10,378 bases of DNA from a bacterium (lineage in GTDB: Bacteria; Ratteibacteria; UBA8468), in contig DAOVGU010000007.1 of assembly GCA_030672255.1 (NCBI GenBank), forward strand, positions 1-10,378. The letters are read 5' to 3'. Shown piece by piece: positions 1 to 3,559 of the stretch. A model generated the notes under the pieces. That model was not told the DNA's origin and searched no databases. It worked only from the letters and a program-made list of their open reading frames with translations. Numbering within the stretch: position 1 is the first letter of the stretch; each line of letters opens with the position of its first letter. The position numbers were made by a program, and so were the translations under genes.

Positions 1-102
1 AATTAGCCAAGGGTAACATTCAGTGGAAGTAAAAAGAGGTGAAATCTGGTGGGCAGATTTTTCTCCAAAGTCCACACACGATCATCGTGTCTTTTACCAC
101 AA
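1..102 (+). pseudogene. Antitoxin tail and mazF remnant, internally deleted
   Basis: This is a damaged second copy of the toxin-antitoxin junction found intact at 699-868. Bases 1-66 match 699-764 with one difference, including the last antitoxin codons (TAA at 30-32) and the GTG start of the toxin at 23. The match then jumps by 68 bp: bases 69-102 align to 835-868. A 68-bp deletion is not a multiple of three, so the toxin frame is destroyed. The remnant ends in ACAA, which is also found at the equivalent place in an intact attC (CTAACAAGTCAC), so a short-homology deletion probably joined it to the attC remnant that follows. It continues off the left edge of the window. Confidence 0.85.
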
Positions 103-167
103 GTCACTGCACCTGACTTGAAACTCGCTGGCGTTCGTTTCAGACGGGTGAGTTCCAGTGTTATTCG
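101..167 (+). other. Truncated integron attC-like site (R'' end lost)
   Basis: This stretch matches the attC at 3154-3219 closely, including the stem segments around TGAAACTCGC and GTTTCAGACGGGTG and the terminal G|TTAT crossover-like core at 160/161. The left core (expected CTAAC) is missing because the mazF remnant joins at ACAA. It therefore still folds as the inner stem, but should not work as a complete recombination site. The identification rests on the intact relatives at 2530 and 3145. Confidence 0.7.
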
Positions 168-331
168 TTATTGCAGAAATTTCTCTTTTGGGCAGATGGA
201 CCTTTATTATCCCCATTAGCGCAATTATCCTTCCTTTTCTTTTCTCCACAATTATCGGGCTGTTTTTCGGACTATACCCGGCCAAAAAAGCCTCTTCTCT
301 TGACCCTGTGGAAGCCCTTCGCTATCAGTAA
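161..331 (+). pseudogene. 3' fragment of a MacB-type ABC transporter permease (copy 1)
   Basis: From the base after the attC G (161) one frame is open for 56 codons to TAA at 329-331. It reads as the C-terminus of a MacB/FtsX-fold permease: a hydrophobic last membrane helix followed by GLFFGLYPAKKASSLDPVEALRY, cited here as GLYPA...SLDPVEALRY, which is the family hallmark. Only this tail of a normally ~400-residue permease (or ~650-residue MacB) is present. No start codon or ribosome site lies in front, and the gene's 5' part is absent from the window. A diverged copy of the same tail, cut at the same base, is at 3214-3384. Confidence 0.8.
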
Positions 332-337
332 TTTTTT

Positions 338-413
338 CTCTGTTGTCATTCCCGAGATTAGTAATCGGGAATCCATTATTAGATTCCTGCTTCCCCAGGA
401 ATGACAAACAGAG
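338..413. repeat. Palindromic repeat (TGTCATTCC-type hairpin)
   Basis: The outer arms CTCTGTTGTCATTCC (338-352) and GGAATGACAAACAGAG (398-413) are complementary apart from one extra base. Inside is a second hairpin, TTCCCGA...TCGGGAA (349-371). The GTCATTCC/GGAATGAC ends are typical of dispersed non-coding palindromes found in many bacterial genomes. It sits directly after the macB tail and could also act as a transcription barrier. There is no T-run after it, so a classical terminator is unlikely. Confidence 0.7.
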
Positions 414-450
414 GGGCAGGAATGATAAGCATTGAGTCAACATCAGAAGA

Positions 451-503
451 GATATAATAAATCTTATTTTGATTTTTTATTTGTAATCTGATATAATCAA
501 TCT
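451..503 (+). promoter_or_regulatory. Promoter of the mazEF-type operon, with direct repeats
   Basis: TTGATT (469-474) and TATAAT (492-497) are separated by 17 bases, a good sigma-70-type promoter. GATATAATAAATCT (451-464) and GATATAATCAATCT (490-503) are direct repeats with 13 of 14 bases identical, 39 bp apart. The second covers the -10 box. Such paired sites are a plausible operator for autoregulation by the antitoxin or toxin-antitoxin complex. The operator role is inference. Confidence 0.7.
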
Positions 504-514
504 AAAAGGAAAAA

Positions 515-730
515 ATGTATAGAACATTGCAAGGAATTTTATATCCGGATGGAAAGATTGAACTCTCTGAGGAAAAAGAAGTGTTAGACCACCCTGTAAA
601 GGTGATGGTAACCATTCTTGGAGAAAATTTCCAGAAAGAAACTGAAGCTCTTTCAGGTATGGGGGATTATTTAAAGCAACTAAGTTCCTATGAAGAAAAA
701 TTAGCCAAGGGTAACATTCAGTGGAAGTAA
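515..730 (+). CDS. Antitoxin of a MazF/PemK-type toxin-antitoxin pair
   Basis: A 71-residue acidic/basic protein immediately upstream of, and overlapping, a MazF-type endoribonuclease gene. The first ~37 residues (GILYPDGKIEL...HPVKVMVTIL) resemble the short beta-strand N-terminal domain of the AF2212/MazE-like antitoxins, which normally dimerise and bind DNA. The lysine/glutamate-rich C-terminal half (SYEEKLAKGNIQW) is the part expected to wrap the toxin. Start: ATG with AAGGA at 506-510 and a good promoter just upstream. The stop overlaps the toxin start by 10 bp, so the two are translationally coupled. The last ~10 codons are also present as a duplicate at the left window edge. The role is inferred mainly from position and N-terminal pattern. 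Confidence 0.82.
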   Translation: MYRTLQGILYPDGKIELSEEKEVLDHPVKVMVTILGENFQKETEALSGMGDYLKQLSSYEEKLAKGNIQWK

Positions 731-1062
731 AAAGAGGTGAAATCTGGTGGGCAGATCTTTCTCCCACTATAGGAACGGAACAATCAGGATTAAGACCTGT
801 TCTCGTGGTCCAAACTGACCGTGCTAATCCCCACAGTCCACATACCATCATCGTGCCTTTTACCACAAAGATACGACGGAAAATTTTACCCAGCCATGTT
901 TTTATTCCCGCCAGAGAAAGTAACCTTCCAGAAGATTCAATAATTCTGTGCGAACAAATACGAGTTATTGACAAGCATCGCCTTATTAGAAAAGCAGGAA
1001 CGCTTACCGAAAAATTCCTTTCAGAAATAAACATTGCGCTTAAGGCAATATTAAATTTATAA
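721..1062 (+). CDS. mazF: MazF/PemK-family endoribonuclease toxin
   Basis: A 113-residue protein with the full family signature. It starts VKRGEIWWADLSPTIGTEQSG, followed by RPVLVVQTD, then HTIIVPFTTKI, and ends with ILCEQIRVIDKHRL. This is the normal length and order for MazF/PemK toxins, which cleave single-stranded mRNA at short motifs when not neutralised by their antitoxin. The conserved Arg in GLRPVLVVQ and the Thr in VPFTT, which are active-site positions in the family, are present. Start is GTG at 721 inside the antitoxin gene, with AAGGG at about 707-711 as a weak ribosome site. The short overlap is typical of TA operons. No damage is visible, so the pair is probably functional. An older broken copy lies at 1-102. 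Confidence 0.93.
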   Translation: MEVKRGEIWWADLSPTIGTEQSGLRPVLVVQTDRANPHSPHTIIVPFTTKIRRKILPSHVFIPARESNLPEDSIILCEQIRVIDKHRLIRKAGTLTEKFLSEINIALKAILNL

Positions 1063-1163
1063 ATTCATAAGCAGAGTTTTTTCATTTCTATACCTAATCT
1101 CCATTTTATCCATACTAAGAAAAGAACAGTTTTTTCCAAAGATGACCTGAAAATTTTAATAAA

Positions 1164-1263
1164 ATGATGAAGAGGGAAAGAAGGATAAATTCTCAACTTA
1201 TTGAAGGTGGCTTACGCAAGAATATCTGGAAGTTAGCTTTGCCGATGATGGCTGGTGTCTCTG
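1164..1263 (+). pseudogene. N-terminal fragment of a MATE-family efflux transporter
   Basis: From ATG 1164 (or 1167) the frame reads MKRERRINSQLIEGG, then LRKNIWKLALPMMAGVSD. This is the usual beginning of MatE/MATE transporters: a Leu-Ile/Thr-Glu-Gly-Gly segment leading into the first membrane helix with ALPMM. After about 34 residues the similarity stops and the frame ends at TAA 1305-1307. A whole MATE protein is ~450 residues, so more than 90% is missing. The break coincides with the left arm of the inverted-repeat element at 1266, suggesting insertion or deletion there. Recognition rests on one short motif. Confidence 0.62.
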
Positions 1264-1265
1264 AT

Positions 1266-1495
1266 AAATACTTTTTAAGTACTGCATTCTTGCACCTCTG
1301 TCCATAATGTAACCCTCCTTTTTAGGGTTACATTATATATGATTTAACGATTGCCGTAGGGTTACATTTTAGATGATTCAATACGGTGCATTTATTTTAA
1401 CGCAACGATATGTTAAAATTATACTTAAAAGGCTAATAGCCCAAAATATTGAGGGAGGTTATACTGCGCAAAATGCAGTATTCGTCGAAGTATTT
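1266..1495. repeat. Possible 230-bp MITE-like element with imperfect terminal inverted repeats
   Basis: The left end AAATACTT...TACTGCATTCTTGC (1266-1292) and the reverse complement of the right end AAATACTT...TACTGCATTTTGC match over about 28 bases with a 6-7 base variable middle. The interior has no gene but contains the AGGGTTACATT repeats (separate entry) and an ATTTTAAC/GTTAAAAT inverted repeat around 1393-1418. The element interrupts the MATE fragment. I see no clear target-site duplication, so a MITE is only one reading. Confidence 0.4.
1304..1368. repeat. AGGGTTACATT hairpin plus third direct copy
   Basis: ATAATGTAACCCT (1304-1316) and AGGGTTACATTAT (1324-1336) form a perfect 13-bp stem with a 7-base loop. 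A third copy, AGGGTTACATT, occurs at 1358-1368, exactly 34 bp after the second, and ATGATT follows each of the two direct copies at the same distance. This could be the end of an insertion sequence with repeated transposase sites, or a protein-binding array. The sequence alone does not decide. Confidence 0.55.
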
Positions 1496-1501
1496 AGGCT
1501 G

Positions 1502-1507
1502 TATAAT
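1502..1507 (+). promoter_or_regulatory. -10 box in front of the trmO-like gene
   Basis: TATAAT at 1502-1507 is followed three bases later by an in-frame ATG (1510) and by a second ATG at 1525. Transcription from this box would start at about 1513-1515, downstream of the first ATG, which favours 1525 as the real start. The -35 region is poor (no TTGACA-like hexamer at 16-18 bases). Confidence 0.45.
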
Positions 1508-1524
1508 ATATGTGTAAAAAAATT

Positions 1525-1983
1525 ATGAATGAAATTAAACTGAAACCAATCGGATATGTATCTTCATCAGTAACGGAAAGAATGGATGAAAATTGGGGAG
1601 AAATAACATCACGTATTATATTACAACCCGAATACACAGGAGCGTTATCTGGACTTGAAAATTTTTCACATGCAATAATTGTAACATATCTTCACCAAGC
1701 CCACTATGAAAAAGAAAAGCATCTTCGACGTCGTCCCAAAGGCTTAGATAGTATGCCTAAGGTAGGCATACTATCCCAAAGGGCAAAAAATAGACCAAAT
1801 CCTATAGGTGTTACAGCAGTAAAAATTATGAGTGTTGGGAACGATTGTCTTGAAGTTAAAGGACTCGATGCCATAAATGACACACCTATTTTAGATATAA
1901 AACCATATTACCCGCAATATGATAGAATAGATTCACCAAGTGTACCTGAGTGGGTAGATAGATTAATGGAAAACTATTTTTGA
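1525..1983 (+). CDS. trmO: TrmO/TsaA-type tRNA (m6t6A37) methyltransferase
   Basis: A 152-residue protein of the TsaA/TrmO (UPF0066) family. Members use S-adenosylmethionine to N6-methylate t6A at position 37 of tRNA-Thr in the cytoplasm. Seen: KPIGYVSS at the N-terminus, ALSGLENFSHAIIV, the hallmark RAKNRPNPIG (Arg90 starts RPNPIG), and a C-terminal LDAINDTPILDIKPYYPQYD. Length fits the short family form. Start at 1525 is preferred because the -10 box overlaps the ATG at 1510. An unusual perfect 13-bp hairpin lies within the gene (1747-1775). An attC-like site begins 3 bases after the stop, so the gene is the payload of a likely integron cassette whose left boundary I cannot find. TrmO-like cassette proteins may have a substrate other than housekeeping tRNA-Thr. 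Confidence 0.88.
   Translation: MNEIKLKPIGYVSSSVTERMDENWGEITSRIILQPEYTGALSGLENFSHAIIVTYLHQAHYEKEKHLRRRPKGLDSMPKVGILSQRAKNRPNPIGVTAVKIMSVGNDCLEVKGLDAINDTPILDIKPYYPQYDRIDSPSVPEWVDRLMENYF
1747..1775 (+). repeat. Perfect 13-bp hairpin inside the trmO-like coding sequence
   Basis: GATAGTATGCCTA (1747-1759) and TAGGCATACTATC (1763-1775) are perfectly complementary around the triloop AGG. The segment encodes DSMPKVGIL, just before the conserved SQRAKNRPNPIG motif, and the protein shows no insertion here compared with the family pattern. The hairpin may be chance, a binding site, or an mRNA structure. Confidence 0.8.
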
Positions 1984-1985
1984 AT

Positions 1986-2068
1986 AAATTAACACACAAC
2001 CAAGCAATCCAGCGAATTGGAAACCGCCGCTGCGCGTCGTTTTCCAATCGCTGATTTTTACGTTAGCA
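1986..2068 (+). other. Integron attC-like recombination site (trmO cassette)
   Basis: The left core ends in TTAAC (1989-1993) and the right core is G|TTAGCA with the G at 2062. The stem arms CAGCGAATTGGAAA (2010-2023) and TTTCCAATCGCTG (2041-2053) pair completely except for one unpaired A, like the extrahelical base that orients attC recombination. The terminal loop (2024-2040) is GC-rich and variable. It follows the trmO stop by 3 bases, which is the usual cassette layout. Confidence 0.75.
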
Positions 2069-2114
2069 TCAAAATTAGATTTGACAATTAAAATTTATTC
2101 TTGGAGGTGATTAG

Positions 2115-2315
2115 ATGCATATTGAGATAGAACCTGAAGGTGACGGCCGCTGGATAGCAGAAGTTAAAGATTTACCTGGTGTGATGGGGTATGGTCAAAG
2201 TCGCGAAGAGGCAATTTCCAAAGTGGAAGCTTTGGCTCTTCGTGTAATAGCAGATCGGCTGGAACACGGAGAGTCAATTCCAGAATTAGATGAACTCTTT
2301 GCGGTGCCGGCATGA
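2115..2315 (+). CDS. hicB: HicB-family antitoxin
   Basis: A 66-residue protein with the HicB partial RNase H fold: a first strand MHIEIEPEGDGRWIAEV, then DLPGVMGYGQSREEAISKVEALALRVIADRLEHGE, a continuous match to the family pattern. It lacks a separate C-terminal DNA-binding domain, as is common for short HicB proteins. It neutralises the HicA mRNA interferase by binding it. The Shine-Dalgarno GGAGGTGA (2103-2110) is an unusually complete match to the 16S 3' end and fixes the ATG at 2115. TTGACA at 2081-2086 may be a -35 box, but no good -10 lies at the right distance. The stop overlaps the hicA start (ATGA). The order is hicB before hicA, a known variant. Confidence 0.9.
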   Translation: MHIEIEPEGDGRWIAEVKDLPGVMGYGQSREEAISKVEALALRVIADRLEHGESIPELDELFAVPA

Positions 2316-2527
2316 GTCAGTGGCCTTCTACAAAGGCACATCGTGTGCTGTCAGCACTATTGCGTATTGGTTGGAGCATCAAGCGTCACGATAGGACTTC
2401 ACACAGAGTTCTTTCCAGGCCAGGATGGACGGATTATATTTTTGCATTTCACGATAAGGAAGAGATATGACCTCATATGCTTGCTCGTATCGCCAAACAT
2501 ACGGATTTAACACCAAACGATTTATAA
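2312..2527 (+). pseudogene. hicA: HicA-type mRNA interferase toxin with an in-frame TGA
   Basis: The frame from ATG 2312 reads MSQWPSTKAHRVLSALL, RIGWSIKRHDRTSHRVLSR, PGWTDYIFAFHDKEEI, then TGA (2468-2470, codon 53). It continues in the same frame as PHMLARIAKHTDLTPNDL to TAA at 2525-2527. The 71-codon total matches the length of HicA proteins, and the TGA falls where relatives have Gly (EEI-G-P), a one-base change GGA to TGA. The catalytic His (TSHR, codon 31) is intact. TGA is clearly a stop elsewhere here (hicB, sigma factor, trmO), so recoding is unlikely. A 52-residue product lacking the last helix is probably inactive, leaving an orphan hicB antitoxin. Confidence 0.85.
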
Positions 2528-2529
2528 AT

Positions 2530-2599
2530 GATGCTAACAAATCACTGTACCCGACTAAAAAGCTGGCACTTTTTGGTCGGGTGAGTTCTAGCGTTAGAA
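2530..2599 (+). other. Integron attC-like recombination site (hicBA cassette)
   Basis: Left core GATGCTAAC (2530-2538), right core G|TTAGAA with the crossover G at 2593. The inner arms ACCCGACTAAAAAG (2549-2562) and CTTTTTGGTCGGGT (2569-2582) pair at 13 of 14 positions around a 6-base loop. The flanks ATCACTG and GAGTTCTAGC match the attC sites at 101 and 3145, while the centre is different, the pattern expected for attC sites that share ends but vary inside. Confidence 0.8.
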
Positions 2600-2622
2600 T
2601 CACGAAAAATATCTTATTGGGG

Positions 2623-2650
2623 TTGACATAACATACCCGCATGGTATAAT
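2623..2650 (+). promoter_or_regulatory. brnTA promoter with overlapping inverted repeat
   Basis: TTGACA (2623-2628), 16-base spacer, TATAAT (2645-2650): two perfect consensus hexamers. ATACC...GGTAT, an inverted repeat with a 5-base centre (2633-2647), overlaps the spacer and -10 and is a candidate operator for BrnA autorepression. The expected transcription start is about 2657, three bases before the brnT ATG. Confidence 0.8.
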
Positions 2651-2659
2651 ATTTATATC

Positions 2660-2920
2660 ATGGAACTTGAATTTGATCCCGATAAGAGCGGGAGCAATAA
2701 GAAAAAGCATGGAATCGATTTCGTCGAAGCCCAAGCGCTATGGGATGATCCTGACTTGATTGAAATTCCTGCAAAAACCAGCGATGAGCCAAGATTCGTG
2801 GTAATTGGTAAGGCTTCGGGGAAATATTGGTCAGCAGTCATTACTTATCGGGGTGAAAAGATAAGGATTATCTCGGTACGACGATCCAGAAAGGAGGAGA
2901 TTGATATTTATGAAAGCTAG
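2660..2920 (+). CDS. brnT: BrnT-family ribonuclease toxin
   Basis: An 86-residue protein with the BrnT (COG2929) pattern: LEFDPDKSGSNKKKHGIDFVEAQALWDD, then DEPRFVVIGKASGKYWSAVITYRGEKIRIISVRRSRKEE. The N-x-x-KHGI-x-F-x-E-A and RIIS-x-R-x-x-R-x-E motifs are both present, and the latter carries the catalytic-type Arg residues of this RelE-fold ribonuclease. It blocks translation by RNA cleavage unless bound by BrnA. Length is normal and nothing is broken. There is no Shine-Dalgarno sequence, and the promoter's -10 box ends only 9 bases before the ATG, so the message is probably leaderless. It overlaps brnA by 11 bp. Confidence 0.93.
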   Translation: MELEFDPDKSGSNKKKHGIDFVEAQALWDDPDLIEIPAKTSDEPRFVVIGKASGKYWSAVITYRGEKIRIISVRRSRKEEIDIYES

Positions 2921-3137
2921 TGAATTTGACAAGAGGTTTGATGGTGGCAAGGATATTTCCGGATACTTAGATGTATCAAAAGCCAGAAGACCTGAGCAAG
3001 AGCAGAAAAGAGTGAATGTAGATTTCCCTCTCTGGATGATCCACTTCTTAGATAAAGAAGCAAAACGTCTGGGTGTTCCTCGACAGTCCATCATCAAAGT
3101 CTGGGTAGCAGAACGTCTAGAAAAAGCTTCATCTTAA
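2910..3137 (+). CDS. brnA: BrnA-family antitoxin
   Basis: A 75-residue protein, MKASEFDKRFDGGKDISGYL, then VSKARRPEQEQKRVNVDFPLWMIHFLDKEAKRLGVPRQSIIKVWVAERL. The second half is a ribbon-helix-helix DNA-binding domain (KRVNVDFP strand, two helices with GVPRQSIIK). BrnA binds the BrnT toxin and represses the operon. AAGGAGG at 2891-2897 precedes the ATG at 2910. An in-frame TTG at 2901 would add three residues but sits very close to the ribosome site. I prefer 2910 because MKASEFDKRFD is the usual family start. Overlap with brnT implies translational coupling. Confidence 0.92.
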   Translation: MKASEFDKRFDGGKDISGYLDVSKARRPEQEQKRVNVDFPLWMIHFLDKEAKRLGVPRQSIIKVWVAERLEKASS

Positions 3138-3144
3138 GATATCT

Positions 3145-3219
3145 GATGCTAACAAGTCACTGCACCCGACCTGAAACTCGCTGGCGTTCGTTTCAGACGG
3201 GTGAGTTCTAGCGTTATCC
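3145..3219 (+). other. Integron attC-like recombination site (brnTA cassette, last of the array)
   Basis: Left core GATGCTAAC (3145-3153), right core G|TTATCC with the crossover G at 3213. The arms CACCCGACCTGAAAC (3163-3177) and GTTTCAGACGGGTG (3190-3203) pair with one extra base and one mismatch around CTCGCTGGCGTTC-type loop sequence. It begins 8 bases after the brnA stop. The DNA immediately beyond the G is the interior of a macB-like gene, not another cassette. Confidence 0.8.
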
Positions 3220-3384
3220 GCCATTGCGGGAATCTCTCTTTTGGGCAAATGGGTCTTCACCGTACCCATCAGCGCAATTATCCTTCCTTTTCTTTTCGCC
3301 ACAATTGTCGGGCTATTTTTCGGACTATACCCAGCTCAAAAAGCCTCCTCTCTTGACCCTGTGGAAGCCCTTCGCTATCAATAA
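3214..3384 (+). pseudogene. 3' fragment of a MacB-type ABC transporter permease (copy 2)
   Basis: The frame is open from the attC crossover for 56 codons to TAA 3382-3384 and reads LSAIAGISLLGKWVFTVP, a hydrophobic helix, then GLYPAQKASSLDPVEALRY, the C-terminal hallmark of MacB/FtsX permeases. Length, frame and cut point are identical to copy 1 at 161-331. Roughly 30 of 230 bases differ over attC plus tail, nearly all of them transitions. The rest of the transporter is absent. The most economical reading is that a cassette entered macB at a GTT triplet and that this junction was later duplicated, or that two macB paralogs were hit at the same site. Confidence 0.8.
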
Positions 3385-3389
3385 TTTTT

Positions 3390-3486
3390 TTAAATTTCAC
3401 CCCCACCTATCTCCTCTTTCCCATCCACCGGATGGGAGCCCTTCCTTGAGGGGGAGGAATGAGGAGAGGGGGAAGGGAAATTAAAT
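3390..3486. repeat. Large imperfect palindrome between macB tail and sigma gene
   Basis: The left half (TTAAATTTCACCCCCACC, then CTCCTCTTTCC) pairs with the right half (GGAATGAGGAGAGGGGGAAG, then GGAAATTAA), giving an imperfect stem of about 40 bp with a small inner hairpin CCATCC-ACCG-GATGGG (3420-3435). The C-rich left strand and G-rich right strand resemble common dispersed genomic palindromes. It has no coding capacity worth reporting. Confidence 0.65.
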
Positions 3487-3518
3487 TGAATCCAATTGAA
3501 GCATAAAAATTTGAATAA

Positions 3519-3544
3519 TGAAACTTTTCTGAAATTTTTGTGTA
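3519..3544 (+). promoter_or_regulatory. Putative ECF-type autoregulatory promoter
   Basis: TGAAAC (3519-3524) and TGTA (3541-3544) are separated by 16 bases. This is one base from the TGAAAC-N16-CGTA form known for ECF sigma factors such as Bacillus SigW. It lies 15 bases before an ECF sigma gene, where autoregulatory ECF promoters normally sit. Confidence 0.6.
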
Positions 3545-3559
3545 TGGGTATATTGGAGG

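Larger units (their letters stand above)
2063..2593 (+). mobile_element. Integron gene cassette carrying hicBA
   Basis: The unit runs from TTAGCATC after the trmO attC to the G of the next attC. Its attC begins GATGCTAAC (2530-2538), the exact reverse complement of GTTAGCATC formed at the start of the same unit (2062-2070). That is what circularisation of one cassette predicts, because R'' and R' then come from the same molecule. The cassette is 531 bp and encodes hicB and a broken hicA. No integrase gene is in the window. Confidence 0.72.
2594..3213 (+). mobile_element. Integron gene cassette carrying brnTA
   Basis: The unit lies between the crossover G of the hicBA attC and that of the attC at 3145-3219, 620 bp with its own promoter. 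Its start GTTAGAATC and the opening of its attC GATGCTAAC (complement GTTAGCATC) differ at one base, a less exact match than in the hicBA cassette. Either one substitution has occurred or the attC was exchanged with that of a related cassette. Confidence 0.65.

Noticed and set aside
477..1034. 185-codon open frame on the minus strand opposite mazEF
   Set aside because: It is the antisense shadow of two clearly recognisable genes and has no family features.
1393..1418. ATTTTAAC...GTTAAAAT as a further attC or the left boundary of the trmO cassette
   Set aside because: It is only 26 bp, too short for an attC fold, and does not match the opening of the trmO attC well (AAATTAAC versus ATTTTAAC).
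2081..2109. TTGACA upstream of hicB as a full promoter
   Set aside because: No acceptable -10 hexamer lies 15-19 bases downstream; the region there is the Shine-Dalgarno sequence.
2468..2470. TGA possibly read as glycine (alternative genetic code)
   Set aside because: The TGA stands for a conserved Gly in hicA, but hicB, trmO and the sigma gene end naturally at TGA, two of them in ATGA overlaps with the next gene, so the standard code fits.
107..3213. The three similar palindromes as a CRISPR array
   Set aside because: Spacing is irregular, genes lie between them, and the repeats vary in the centre; there are no short unique spacers or cas genes.
3224..3484. 86-codon plus-strand frame after the last attC
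   Set aside because: It is out of frame with the macB tail at 3214-3384 and then runs into the palindrome; composition is not protein-like.
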